Below, piece by piece: positions 1 to 8,592 of a stretch of DNA of 64,000 nucleotides. Source of the stretch: Alteromonas pelagimontana (GTDB lineage Bacteria; Pseudomonadota; Gammaproteobacteria; Enterobacterales; Alteromonadaceae). A program made the position numbers and the translations under genes. Below the pieces are notes generated by a model. The model was not told the origin of the DNA, did not search any database, and was given only the letters and a program-made list of their open reading frames with translations. The stretch is taken from assembly GCF_002499975.2 (NCBI RefSeq), contig NZ_CP052766.1:3472001-3536000 (forward strand), written 5' to 3'. Every line of letters starts with the position of its first letter. Position 1 is the stretch's first letter.

Positions 1-1
1 C

Positions 2-1414
2 AAATCTCTTGAAGATGCGCAAGATAACTTCCGTACAGCCCTTCGTGAAGAAAAGCTGCGTTATCGCACAGTGCAGCAGCGTGAGAATCACGTCGATATT
101 CATTTTCGGGATGAAGAAACTCTTGAAAAAGCGCAGTTTTTCCTACGTAACCGCAATCCTGATTTAACGTTTGAAGAAGTGGACGACATGGTGCTGCGTG
201 CATCATTTTCTGAAGCCAAACTACAGGGTATACGCGAAAACGCGGTTAAGCAGAATATTACTATTATTCGGAATCGGGTAAATCAACTTGGTGTTGCAGA
301 GCCGCTGGTGCAAAAACAAGGGGCGGATCGGATTGTTGTGCAACTGCCAGGCATTCAGGATACCGCCCGCGCAAAAGAAATTTTGAATGCTACCGCCACG
401 CTGGAATTTCGTCTGGTAGATCAGGACAACGACGTGCGGGACGCATTGAACGGCCGTGTTCCTGCTGGCTCACAAGTAATTGAGGATCAGCAAGGCCGTC
501 CGCAGTTGCTGGAAAAGCGAATTATGTTAACCGGCAATCATATTATCGATGCTAACAGCGGTGTTGATGAATATGGCATTCCGCAGGTTAATATTTCACT
601 GGATTCTGAAGGTGGAAATAAAATGTCGCGCACGACGCGGGGCAATATCGGTAAGCCAATGGCAACCGTATTTATCGAGTATAAGTCGACTGGCGAGCGT
701 AATGCTGACGGTAAGCTGGTATTTGAAAAGCACGAAGAAGTCATTAGTGTTGCGACTATCCAGGCTCAGCTGGGAAGTTCATTCCGTATCACCGGTTTGG
801 ATTCGCCCAAAGAAGCAAGAGACTTGTCACTACTGCTACGCGCTGGTGCTCTTATTGCGCCAATCCAGATTGTTGAAGAGCGGACTGTCGGGCCAAGCCT
901 GGGTAAGGAAAACATAGAATTGGGCATGCAAGCCATTCTGTGGGGGCTTGCCGCTGTTCTTGTCTTTATGCTGATTTATTATAAAGCGTTTGGGCTGGTA
1001 GCAAATTTTGCGCTGTTAACCAACCTTGTCATTATCATTGGTGTCATGTCGATGATTCCTGGTGCTACTCTTACGCTACCGGGTATGGCAGGTATCGTCT
1101 TGACTGTTGGTATGGCGGTAGACGCCAATGTGCTTATTTTTGAGCGGATACGCGAGGAAATTCGTGACGGAAGAAGCCCACAGCAAGCTATTCACCAGGG
1201 ATATGACAGCGCGTTCTCGACTATTCTGGATGCAAATATCACTACCTTTATTGCCGGTTTAATTCTGTTCGCTGTAGGTACTGGCCCAATTAAAGGTTTC
1301 TCTATCACGCTGATGATAGGAATTGCGACCTCCATGTTTACCGCCATTGTGGTAACTCGCGTTATTGTTAACGCGGTATGGGGTGGACGTAAAGTGAAGA
1401 AATTGGCGATTTAA
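2..1414 (+). CDS. secD: Protein translocase subunit SecD (5' truncated by window edge)
   Basis: SecD works with SecF in the inner membrane and uses the proton motive force to help SecYEG-exported proteins leave on the periplasmic side. The reading frame is open from base 2, so the true start lies upstream and about 470 C-terminal residues are visible (the E. coli protein is about 615). The visible part holds the periplasmic P1 region, then a membrane domain in the last ~160 residues. That domain carries the SecD-type loop [13 protein letters not shown] with its conserved Asp and Arg. A GTG at 71 is only an internal codon. secF follows after 10 bases, the usual operon arrangement. Confidence 0.96.
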   Translation, partial: KSLEDAQDNFRTALREEKLRYRTVQQRENHVDIHFRDEETLEKAQFFLRNRNPDLTFEEVDDMVLRASFSEAKLQGIRENAVKQNITIIRNRVNQLGVAEPLVQKQGADRIVVQLPGIQDTARAKEILNATATLEFRLVDQDNDVRDALNGRVPAGSQVIEDQQGRPQLLEKRIMLTGNHIIDANSGVDEYGIPQVNISLDSEGGNKMSRTTRGNIGKPMATVFIEYKSTGERNADGKLVFEKHEEVISVATIQAQLGSSFRITGLDSPKEARDLSLLLRAGALIAPIQIVEERTVGPSLGKENIELGMQAILWGLAAVLVFMLIYYKAFGLVANFALLTNLVIIIGVMSMIPGATLTLPGMAGIVLTVGMAVDANVLIFERIREEIRDGRSPQQAIHQGYDSAFSTILDANITTFIAGLILFAVGTGPIKGFSITLMIGIATSMFTAIVVTRVIVNAVWGGRKVKKLAI

Positions 1415-1424
1415 GGAGCATATT

Positions 1425-2366
1425 ATGCAAATACTAAATTTATCCGAAACCGTCAATTTCATGCGTCTGCGTATACCCACCATGATTTTGTCGACCTGCT
1501 TGATAATTGGCTCGCTGGTTTCGCTGGGTGTAAACAGCCTGAACTGGGGCCTGGATTTTACCGGTGGGACATTAATAGAGGTCGGTTACAGCCAATCTGC
1601 AGATTTAACCAAAATCCGGCACGAACTCACTGCTGCTAATTTTGAAGATGCAGTGGTACAAAATTTCGGTACCAGTGAAGATGTGTTGATACGCATTTCG
1701 CCCAGAGAGGGGGTAAAAGCAGCCACTATTGGTAATCAGGTTTTAGAAGCCTTGCGCGCTGATGGGTCTGATGTAGAAATGCGTCGTATTGAATTTGTCG
1801 GCCCCAACGTTGGAGATGAGCTAACGGAGCAGGGCGGTTTAGCTATGCTCGTAGCACTGCTGTGTATTCTGGTGTACGTGGCTATGCGATTCGAATGGCG
1901 TTTTTCACTGGGATCTGTCGCAGCCTTGGTTCACGACGTTATTCTTACTTTAGGGTTGTTCTCTTTTTTACAGATTGAATTTGACCTGACAGTGTTAGCC
2001 GCGCTACTTGCTGTAATTGGTTATTCACTTAACGATACTATAGTAGTCTGTGATCGGATTCGGGAAAACTTCCGCAAAATTCGTAAAGCTGAGCCTGTGG
2101 AAGTCATCAATATCTCCCTTACGCAGACATTAAGTCGAACGGTAATTACCTCTTTGACCACCATATTGGTGTTGGTTGCTCTATATTATAAAGGCGGCGC
2201 GCTGATCCACGGCTTTGCTACTGCCTTGTTATTTGGGGTGGTTGTTGGAACCTACTCATCCATTTACATTGCCAGTTCAGTCGCACTTGCACTTGGGATC
2301 AGTAAGGAAGACCTCATACCGCCTCAGGTGGAAAAAGAAGGGCAGGATATGGATTCTCTGCTTTAA
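1425..2366 (+). CDS. secF: Protein translocase subunit SecF
   Basis: This is the membrane partner of SecD, 313 residues long and close to the family length. One N-terminal membrane helix (about residues 18-38) is followed by the SecF signature NWGLDFTGGTLIEV in the periplasmic loop. Five C-terminal helices come next, with the motif NDTIVVCDRIRENF in the fourth/fifth helix region. The ATG is preceded by AAGGAG at the end of secD, so the two are probably co-transcribed. An intrinsic terminator follows directly after the stop. Confidence 0.97.
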   Translation: MQILNLSETVNFMRLRIPTMILSTCLIIGSLVSLGVNSLNWGLDFTGGTLIEVGYSQSADLTKIRHELTAANFEDAVVQNFGTSEDVLIRISPREGVKAATIGNQVLEALRADGSDVEMRRIEFVGPNVGDELTEQGGLAMLVALLCILVYVAMRFEWRFSLGSVAALVHDVILTLGLFSFLQIEFDLTVLAALLAVIGYSLNDTIVVCDRIRENFRKIRKAEPVEVINISLTQTLSRTVITSLTTILVLVALYYKGGALIHGFATALLFGVVVGTYSSIYIASSVALALGISKEDLIPPQVEKEGQDMDSLL

Positions 2367-2387
2367 TTTTGGATGAAGTCTTAAAAA

Positions 2388-2412
2388 AAAGCCGCTCTTG
2401 CGGCTTTCTCAG
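2388..2412 (+). terminator. Intrinsic terminator after secDF
   Basis: An 8-bp stem, AAAGCCGC (2388-2395) with GCGGCTTT (2400-2407), has a TCTT loop and begins 22 bases after the secF stop. The T run after the stem is short, so efficiency is uncertain. Confidence 0.7.
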
Positions 2413-2452
2413 CTTTTGAGCTGTGCTACTAGCTTTCGTTTTAGCTTAAGGA

Positions 2453-2526
2453 GAGATCGCGGATTATTTCTAGCGATAAGTGGATATTTCTTAGCCGAAC
2501 TTCTGGAGCATGGATGCTCCAGCAGA
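2453..2526. repeat. Dispersed hairpin repeat, copy A
   Basis: This 74-bp stretch matches 41942-42016 almost base for base, with about six substitutions and one indel. Its 3' part is a perfect inverted repeat, CTGGAGCAT-GG-ATGCTCCAG (2504-2523). Its last bases abut the surviving cas6f coding sequence, and the apparent ATG of that fragment lies inside the hairpin. Both copies are intergenic. It resembles a REP/MITE-like palindromic element; no transposase or target duplication is visible. Confidence 0.75.
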
Positions 2527-2813
2527 TACCCGGGTCAGTAGCGGAAAAAGTTGATTTACCGTTTGTTCGGATTAAAAGTCAGTCGATTCGTGAACAATTT
2601 CCTCTGTTTATAAAGCAAGCTATTGTCGAGACACCTTATACACACGATATTTACTTTTCCAAATATGGATTAAGTGCAACAACACCTGTACCTCACTTTA
2701 ACCCTTTTTTGAGAAATTTAAAAAAGGTAATTGAACGATCGCACGGAAAGCTCCTCAACAATCAGTTAATTGATAGTAACTTTCACTACTTCACCGCCGC
2801 ACAGGCGGCTTAG
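2514..2813 (+). pseudogene. cas6f: Cas6f (Csy4) C-terminal remnant, type I-F crRNA endonuclease
   Basis: Cas6f cuts type I-F CRISPR precursor RNA at the base of the repeat hairpin. The first ~63 codons of this frame match the C-terminal end of Csy4 from memory of the P. aeruginosa protein: IP.SVA...DLPFV..KSQS, then F.LFI, then the terminal F..YGLS......P.F block. About two thirds of the normal ~185-residue protein, including the catalytic N-terminal region, is missing. The break falls where hairpin repeat copy A begins. After PHF, where the family normally stops, the frame continues through the leader and ends at a TAG inside the first CRISPR repeat, so a stop has been lost or shifted. No other cas gene is present in the window. 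Confidence 0.82.
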
Positions 2814-2876
2814 AAAAACATGGAATACTGCTAATCACGCTGAATATCCTTCACCGGCGCACAGGCGGCTTAGAAA
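2789..2876 (+). CRISPR. Minimal type I-F CRISPR array (two repeats, one spacer)
   Basis: Two 28-base repeats (2789-2816 and 2849-2876) flank a 32-base spacer (2817-2848). This 60-base period is the one used by type I-F arrays. The repeats begin CTTCACCG and end GGCGGCTTAGAAA, the known I-F consensus shape. Repeat 1 folds CCGCC-GCACA-GGCGG. Repeat 2 differs by one base (C2797 to G2857), which breaks one stem pair, as terminal repeats often show. The array lies about 87 bases past the end of the cas6f homology, the normal I-F position, so the intervening A/T-rich sequence is probably the leader. Confidence 0.85.
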
Positions 2877-2884
2877 TTCAAAGG

Positions 2885-3138
2885 CGTGCCCCCTGTCAAC
2901 AACAGTCTAAAATTGATCCATGTCAACAACCGAAATTTGTTTCATTGGTTCCCGTTGTCGTGAAAAACGTTTTCCCCGTACCTTCGGGAATACATCGTAT
3001 ACCAGCGATAAGATCGGCGACTTCAACACATGTTCCGCGATCCCACGGGTAGAAGCGAAAGATATCCCGCTGCTGCAAAGGCAGCTTACAGGCAACGTTT
3101 TTCAAAGGAACAGGATTAAAATCAACACACGGGTATAG
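2885..3138. other. Possible decayed mobile-element end next to the CRISPR remnant
   Basis: The motif TGTCAACAA occurs twice, at 2897 and 2921, around the string GATCC. Multiple TGTTGACA-type boxes near an end are reminiscent of IS21-family termini. Short open frames exist on both strands (2920-3138 plus, 2907-3095 and 2923-3105 minus), but none is a family I recognise. I see no complete transposase and no matching second end. The most that can be said is that this looks like rearranged or decayed mobile DNA bordering the array. Confidence 0.25.
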
Positions 3139-3330
3139 GTAAAAATGCCTAACAAGTTTTGATACTTTGGGCTAAATTTGGCAGTATCCCTACGGTTTTT
3201 TAGAAAAACCATCAACGGCGTTATTCATACCTGCACCTTTCTTTTTGAGAGTGCGATTTTATCTTTTAACTACATCACCAAGTGGCAAAACAAGGAAGTC
3301 GCTTACTTATGGGTTAGGGCTTGCGTATAT

Positions 3331-4593
3331 ATGGCTAAATGTTTTGTTCTGTTGTTTCTGTTGACCGCTGGGGCGGCAGCATCACCGCAGTTTGAAGTTT
3401 CGGGTTACGGGACTTTAGGTGTAGTAAAAACAGACTCCGGGGTGTTTGGATATCGCGCCGATTACTCCAAAACTGGTGGTGTTTTCGCTGACGAACTTGA
3501 TTTTGGCGAATCTTCCAATCTCGGTGTTCAGCTGGACATTTTAGCCACTGATAAGCTGGATTTTGTGGTGCAGGGCATTTATCGTGACCAGGAAAACTTC
3601 ACTTTAGACTCAGCCTTAAACCTGGCATTTGTTCGTTATACTCCCGAACCCAACTGGTCGTTTCGCGCCGGTAGAACTGCTTTTGATTTGTTTTTAGTAA
3701 CCGAATATCGGGATATTAATTTTGCCTATCCCTGGGCGCACGTGCCAAACGAAATATATGGGATTTTTCCACACCGTTTTCTTGATGGTGTGGATGTGAG
3801 TTACCGCAGACCTCTCACTGACGAAATTACTGTTTCGGCCAAATTCTTCTATGGCAGCACAGAATCGGTTCTTACTGCTTATAGCTCTAAAAATGTCGAG
3901 CCGCTGAAGTTCGATGATGTGTTCGGAGTTGCTATCGACTTTTCTGCAATGAGCTGGGACATAGCGTTTAACAGTACCCAGGTGAAATTTGACTCCACAA
4001 TCGTACAGCCTCTCATTGAGGGAATGGAGTTACTTGAACAACTCCCGGGCTCTGAATTTATCTGGCCGAATGCGCTACAACTTGCTCATTATCTGGACTT
4101 AGATAACCGCAAGGGAAAATATACTTCCATCAGTGGACAATATCGTTTCGATAAAGTGACTGTAATGTCTGAGATGGCGAAGGTCAGCTCTGACAGCCTG
4201 ACCATTCGCAATGTCTACAGCGGCTATGTTAGTGCAATTTATCATGTCTCGAATCATAATTTTTTTGCTACCTTAGCGTTTGCCGATACAAAACCCTTTA
4301 ATTTGGAAAAGCAGAATATTGACACTGTAGCGCTGGCTCAGATTCCCGGCGCGGACATGCTGTACGAAGGCGCCGAATTCCTGCTGAACTACTACAATCA
4401 CAATCAAAAAACACTGTCTGTTGGCTGGCGCTGGGATTTCGTTGAAAATATGTCGTTAAAGATGCAATGGGACCACACCAGGATTAGTAAAGACGGCAGC
4501 ACTTTCTGGCAACCTGCTGATCCCAGTAACTACTGCAGTTGTAACAGCGGTCATGTAAATACACTCTTTACCAACGTGAGCTTTCTTTTCTGA
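3331..4593 (+). CDS. Outer-membrane beta-barrel (porin-like) protein
   Basis: A 420-residue exported protein. ATG 3331 was chosen because it directly begins a clean signal peptide (MAKCFVLLFLLTAGAAAS); the frame is open further upstream, but that extension has no signal character. The mature part starts FEVSGYGTLG, a typical first barrel strand, and alternates polar and aromatic residues throughout. It ends in the phenylalanine-terminated strand FTNVSFLF, the usual BAM targeting end. The specific porin family is not identified. Its TGA overlaps the ATG of the next gene by one base (TGATG), so the two are translationally coupled. A channel or receptor feeding the periplasmic PstS-like protein is a reasonable inference. 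Confidence 0.75.
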   Translation: MAKCFVLLFLLTAGAAASPQFEVSGYGTLGVVKTDSGVFGYRADYSKTGGVFADELDFGESSNLGVQLDILATDKLDFVVQGIYRDQENFTLDSALNLAFVRYTPEPNWSFRAGRTAFDLFLVTEYRDINFAYPWAHVPNEIYGIFPHRFLDGVDVSYRRPLTDEITVSAKFFYGSTESVLTAYSSKNVEPLKFDDVFGVAIDFSAMSWDIAFNSTQVKFDSTIVQPLIEGMELLEQLPGSEFIWPNALQLAHYLDLDNRKGKYTSISGQYRFDKVTVMSEMAKVSSDSLTIRNVYSGYVSAIYHVSNHNFFATLAFADTKPFNLEKQNIDTVALAQIPGADMLYEGAEFLLNYYNHNQKTLSVGWRWDFVENMSLKMQWDHTRISKDGSTFWQPADPSNYCSCNSGHVNTLFTNVSFLF

Positions 4594-5030
4594 TGAGCTG
4601 GCACAAGTTACTTATTGTAATGCTGGTGATAGCGGCAATTGGCGCTACGCGAGTGGTAGCCGGTACGGAGCTGGTGGTGGTGGTACATAAAAATAATCCC
4701 ACCATCGTCCTTAGTAAGTCCCAGCTTATCGATATGTTTATGGGCAAATTTGTGGCTTTCCCCAATGGTGCACCGGCGGTGCCGGTAGATATTGGGGGAA
4801 ATGCTGGAGCGCGGGAAGAGTTTTATCGCGAACTGGTTGGTATGCCGCTGGCCCGGGTAAATGCGTACTGGTCAAGAGTGAAGTTCTCCGGTAAAGCCCG
4901 CCCCCCCAGCGAGTATAAAGATGAGCAGGCGATACTGGATTTTGTCTCCCGGACAGAAAACGGTATCGCGTATGTCAGTAAACAGAGCATCACGCCGTCG
5001 GTAAAAGTGGTTTACAGTTTCGATGAATAA
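4593..5030 (+). CDS. Small PstS-like periplasmic phosphate-binding-type protein
   Basis: This 145-residue protein has an N-terminal signal peptide (about residues 1-23). It continues VVVHKNNPTIVLSKSQLIDMFMGK, a pattern of the short PstS-like (PBP-like type 2) proteins often annotated as phosphate ABC transporter substrate-binding. It is about half the length of true PstS, and no ABC permease or ATPase is encoded nearby, so uptake is unlikely to be its job. It sits between a barrel and two c-di-GMP genes and overlaps the next gene by 8 bases. I infer a sensory role, with ligand information passed to the GGDEF protein. Ligand identity is unproven. Confidence 0.75.
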   Translation: MSWHKLLIVMLVIAAIGATRVVAGTELVVVVHKNNPTIVLSKSQLIDMFMGKFVAFPNGAPAVPVDIGGNAGAREEFYRELVGMPLARVNAYWSRVKFSGKARPPSEYKDEQAILDFVSRTENGIAYVSKQSITPSVKVVYSFDE

Positions 5031-6621
5031 AAGCGGCTTGCTGATTCGCCTGGCGGTGGTAATAGGCTTTGCCGCTGTTGCGATAGGTTTTCTTTCAACC
5101 CAGTTGTTTTATCGCCTGACGTACAATCAGGAGGTAAAAATTGCTCATCAGAATATTGAGAGCCTTTACCGAACCATTGAAACCACTGCCGCCACTGCCG
5201 CCTACTTGGCTGATGCCGATTTGGCCAAAGAAGTGGTTACCGGCTTAACCACCAATGATGTGGTGTTAAATGCCACCATGTCCTTTGAAGATATCACTGT
5301 ATCCGGTAATGAAAGTCTATCGGTAGAGCCGAGGGTTTTTGCTGTTCAGTCATTGTTCGAGCAGGAAAAAACCATAGGCTCATTGGCTATTGAGCCGAAT
5401 CTGGAGTTTATTGAATCCCGTGCCCGGCAACTCGCTTTAGATAATGCCAAAGCTATGATTATACAGGCGTTTGTGGTCACCCTGGTGGCCATTTGTGTAG
5501 CATTTTTGCTTATTACCCGGCCGATGATAAAAATAGCCCAGTCACTGCACAAGACCACCCCCGGTGAAGGCAACCGCCTTGCTGTACCTGAATTTCATCA
5601 GCACAGTGAGCTAGGGGGGCTGGTGCGAGACATCAACAATCTTCTGGATAAAACCGAGCAGCAGTTTTCCCAGGAAAGACAGCTAAGAAGTGAAATTGAA
5701 GCGCTGGAAAAACGGTTTCGCATGCTATTTGAAAATTCCTTTTCTCCTATTGTGCTGATGGAGCCCCGGGGTAACATCCTGCTGTTTAATGCCGCTTTTG
5801 AAAAAATCATCGAAAGACTGGAACTGCCGTTGCGTAAAAGTTTTGGGCCGCTGTTGGAAGGCTTATTTGCTGAGCCATCCAAACTTTCAAAAACCGTAGA
5901 ATTGGCTTTCGCCAACGAAGAAATAGCCACCGGGGAATTTAAACTTAAAAGCCAGGACCCGGAGCTATCCCTGTGGGTTCAGGTAGTGGTGACATCCATA
6001 ATCAGTGATGATTTGCGGGAGTACTACCAGATCACGCTGCATGACATTTCCAAGCGGAAAAAGGAGCTGGAAGCGCTGGCCTATCAGGCTGACTTCGACA
6101 AGCTGACCAACCTTTACAACCGTCAGGGATTGGAGAAGAAGCTCGACCAGTTTATTGACAACAAAAAGCCGTTCGCGCTGGTGCTAATAGACCTGAACTG
6201 GTTTAAACAAATCAATGACGTTTACGGGCACGAATCTGGCGATGAGATCCTTATTTTTGTGGCCGACAGAATGAAAAAAACCTTGCGGCCACAGGACTTT
6301 GGCTGTCGCTGGGGCGGGGACGAATTTGTGTTGCTGCTGGATAATGCCAGCCACCATGAAACCCGCGACCTGGTGGATAGGCTGGCCAGGCGGATCGGGC
6401 GGCCCTACTTCTTACGCAAGTTTAATCAAAACGTGACCATTGGTGCGAGTATAGGCGCCGCAATGTATCCGCAGGATTCCTCCGACTTGCAGACGATCAT
6501 CAATTTGGCTGACAACGCCATGTATGACGTAAAGAAAACGAAAGACGATCATCCCGGTCTTTCTTTGAAGTTTGCCAACGAACTGGTCGGGGAGGCGTCT
6601 GTTCGTGAAAAGTCGGTTTGA
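5023..6621 (+). CDS. Membrane diguanylate cyclase (HAMP-PAS-GGDEF)
   Basis: A 532-residue predicted enzyme making c-di-GMP from two GTP. Order: membrane helix about 8-28, a periplasmic sensor loop of ~120 residues, a second helix about 148-168, a HAMP-like linker, a PAS domain (about 230-345), and GGDEF from about 355. The active-site motif is intact (RWGGDEFVLLLD). An RxxD inhibitory-site motif (RPQD) lies exactly five residues before GGDEF, so product inhibition is expected. The ATG overlaps the preceding gene by 8 bases. The following EAL gene overlaps the end of this one. Confidence 0.9.
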   Translation: MNKSGLLIRLAVVIGFAAVAIGFLSTQLFYRLTYNQEVKIAHQNIESLYRTIETTAATAAYLADADLAKEVVTGLTTNDVVLNATMSFEDITVSGNESLSVEPRVFAVQSLFEQEKTIGSLAIEPNLEFIESRARQLALDNAKAMIIQAFVVTLVAICVAFLLITRPMIKIAQSLHKTTPGEGNRLAVPEFHQHSELGGLVRDINNLLDKTEQQFSQERQLRSEIEALEKRFRMLFENSFSPIVLMEPRGNILLFNAAFEKIIERLELPLRKSFGPLLEGLFAEPSKLSKTVELAFANEEIATGEFKLKSQDPELSLWVQVVVTSIISDDLREYYQITLHDISKRKKELEALAYQADFDKLTNLYNRQGLEKKLDQFIDNKKPFALVLIDLNWFKQINDVYGHESGDEILIFVADRMKKTLRPQDFGCRWGGDEFVLLLDNASHHETRDLVDRLARRIGRPYFLRKFNQNVTIGASIGAAMYPQDSSDLQTIINLADNAMYDVKKTKDDHPGLSLKFANELVGEASVREKSV

Positions 6622-8506
6622 CTTTTTTACCTCGCTAAACGCGCTGCTGCCTGATATCACCTACCGCGTCGCCCAAGTCAGGGCGGTGCTGGTGGTTTTT
6701 ATCGCGCTCTTTATTATTCTTACGGTAAGCGCTCTCTGGCGGGGGGAAGGCGAGTGGCTGCTTGAGCAGACGACCATCATCCTGTTTTTCCTTATCCTGC
6801 TGAAATACATGTCTGCTGATACCAGTAACATGGTAGCGGGAATGTCGTTATGGACGGTGACCATCTTCGCATCCTCCATCGCATTCTATTACGATGGCTT
6901 ATTTGATACGGCGCTGTTCCTTTACCCTGGCGTGCTGATTTTTGCCTCCTTCCTGGGCGGCAAAACCATAATCCTGCCGCTGGCGTTCTACATGCTGTTC
7001 AGCTTTTATTTCTTTGCCTATGCTATCTCCATTGATTTGATTGAGAATGCTTATGATGTGCCCGAAGCAGCCTGGCGCAAAGCTGCGGATATGTCACTGA
7101 TGTTATTGTTATATGGCCTGGGCATCATACTTATCACCCACTACGTGAAAGGGTTGCTGCAGCGGCTGACAGATCAGAAAAAGCGCACCGAACTTATCCG
7201 CAAAGACGCAGAATCCCGCTTACTTTTTGACGAGCAGACCAGTTTGCCTAATGGTGAGAAATGTAAGCGGGATTTTGGTAGCGTGGTTTTATCCGCACAT
7301 AAAAAAGCCCAGGTGGTTGGTTTTATTATTCTGCGAATGAACAACTTCGACTGGATCAATTCCACCTTGGGCCACAAGCTGGGAGATGCGGTGCTGGCCT
7401 CTTTGTCTGAACGTTACATCAAGCTTGAAGATGACAGCACCCGAGTCTATCGTACATCCGGTATCGAGTTTACCTTCATCAAACAGGCCCCGGATTTTGA
7501 ATCCCTGAACGATTTTTGTCATCAGGCGATACGTTCCACCATCATGCCACTGGCCATATCCGACTTTGATTTTGAAATGAGCTGCGCGCTCGGTATTGCC
7601 GCTGCGCCTTTTGACGGAACAGACTTTGAGGAGCTCAGACGTAAAGCCAGTTTCGCGGTTTACCGGGCGAAAAAAGACGAGCAGAACTCCTATCGCTTCT
7701 TTGAAAACGATATGAAAGACGCTATTCAGCGTAAGCTGCAGCTTACTCACGAATTAAAAACTGCTATTGAACTCAATCAGTTTGAGCTTTTCTATCAACC
7801 AAAAGTTGAGCTGGCCACTAATCAAATTGTGGGTGCAGAGGCGCTGATAAGATGGAAAAAAGACGGCAATTATTTACTGCCTAAAGAATTTATCCCGGTG
7901 GCGGAAGAATCCGGTTTAATAGTTGAAATTGGCCGCTGGGCATTAGAAGCCGCTTGCCTGGAATGCGCCCGCTGGCAACAGGCAGGGCTGCATGGAATGA
8001 CGGTCGCTGTAAACCTGTCGCCGGTACAGTTCAAACGGGGAAGCTTACCTACCCATGTTTTTCGCGCCCTACAGAAATCCGGGCTTGATCCCAATTTGCT
8101 TGAGCTGGAAATCACCGAATCTTTGTTTATTGATGATCCTGATCACGTTAAGCAGCAGGTCCACGCGATGGTAGAGCGGGGCGTCAACTTTGCCATTGAT
8201 GATTTTGGTACCGGCTATTCCAACCTCAACTACCTTGCAAAATTTAATGCCTCGACATTAAAAATAGATATGTCGTTTGTGCGGGAAATGGTGCAAAACC
8301 CCCAGCAGCAACATATCGTCAGTGCCATTATAAAAATGAGTCAGGTAATGGATTTAGAAAATATAGCCGAAGGTGTGGAAGATGCGCAAACAGCCGCTTT
8401 GCTCCGGGAGCAGGGGTGTATTTACGGGCAGGGCTTCTACTGGTCGCCCCCTCTACCGGCCGGTGAATTTTTTCAGTTTGTGAGGGACCAGCCTCAAGCG
8501 GCGTAA
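6605..8506 (+). CDS. Membrane GGDEF/EAL protein, probable c-di-GMP phosphodiesterase
   Basis: A 633-residue protein. GTG 6605 was chosen because GGGGAGG stands about 10 bases upstream; an in-frame ATG at 6572 lacks such a site. About six N-terminal membrane helices (residues ~20-185) form a membrane sensor. The GGDEF domain is degenerate, SGIEF replacing GGDEF, so cyclase activity is unlikely. The EAL domain keeps GAEALIRW, the ELEITES segment, IDDFGTGYSNLNYL and EGVED, so hydrolysis of c-di-GMP is plausible. The gene overlaps the cyclase gene by 17 bases. The pair therefore encodes opposing activities from one transcript. Confidence 0.9.
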   Translation: MKSRFDFFTSLNALLPDITYRVAQVRAVLVVFIALFIILTVSALWRGEGEWLLEQTTIILFFLILLKYMSADTSNMVAGMSLWTVTIFASSIAFYYDGLFDTALFLYPGVLIFASFLGGKTIILPLAFYMLFSFYFFAYAISIDLIENAYDVPEAAWRKAADMSLMLLLYGLGIILITHYVKGLLQRLTDQKKRTELIRKDAESRLLFDEQTSLPNGEKCKRDFGSVVLSAHKKAQVVGFIILRMNNFDWINSTLGHKLGDAVLASLSERYIKLEDDSTRVYRTSGIEFTFIKQAPDFESLNDFCHQAIRSTIMPLAISDFDFEMSCALGIAAAPFDGTDFEELRRKASFAVYRAKKDEQNSYRFFENDMKDAIQRKLQLTHELKTAIELNQFELFYQPKVELATNQIVGAEALIRWKKDGNYLLPKEFIPVAEESGLIVEIGRWALEAACLECARWQQAGLHGMTVAVNLSPVQFKRGSLPTHVFRALQKSGLDPNLLELEITESLFIDDPDHVKQQVHAMVERGVNFAIDDFGTGYSNLNYLAKFNASTLKIDMSFVREMVQNPQQQHIVSAIIKMSQVMDLENIAEGVEDAQTAALLREQGCIYGQGFYWSPPLPAGEFFQFVRDQPQAA

Positions 8507-8592
8507 GGCTGCCGCTTTTTGAACTCTGTTCTATTACGTATATGATTTTTCCCTCAGGTGAAGCCAACTGAGGAATCGGAATAGGAAACAAG

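Noticed and set aside
2920..3138. 72-codon plus-strand frame next to the CRISPR remnant
   Set aside because: Overlapping frames on the other strand look equally open and none resembles a protein family, so I record only possible mobile-element debris.
3139..3178. GCCTAACAAG string resembling the start of an integron attC site
   Set aside because: No matching inverse core site lies at a suitable distance, and there is no integrase or cassette array.
7289..7750. 153-codon minus-strand frame inside the GGDEF/EAL gene
   Set aside because: It lies wholly within a well-supported gene on the other strand and has no recognisable domain.
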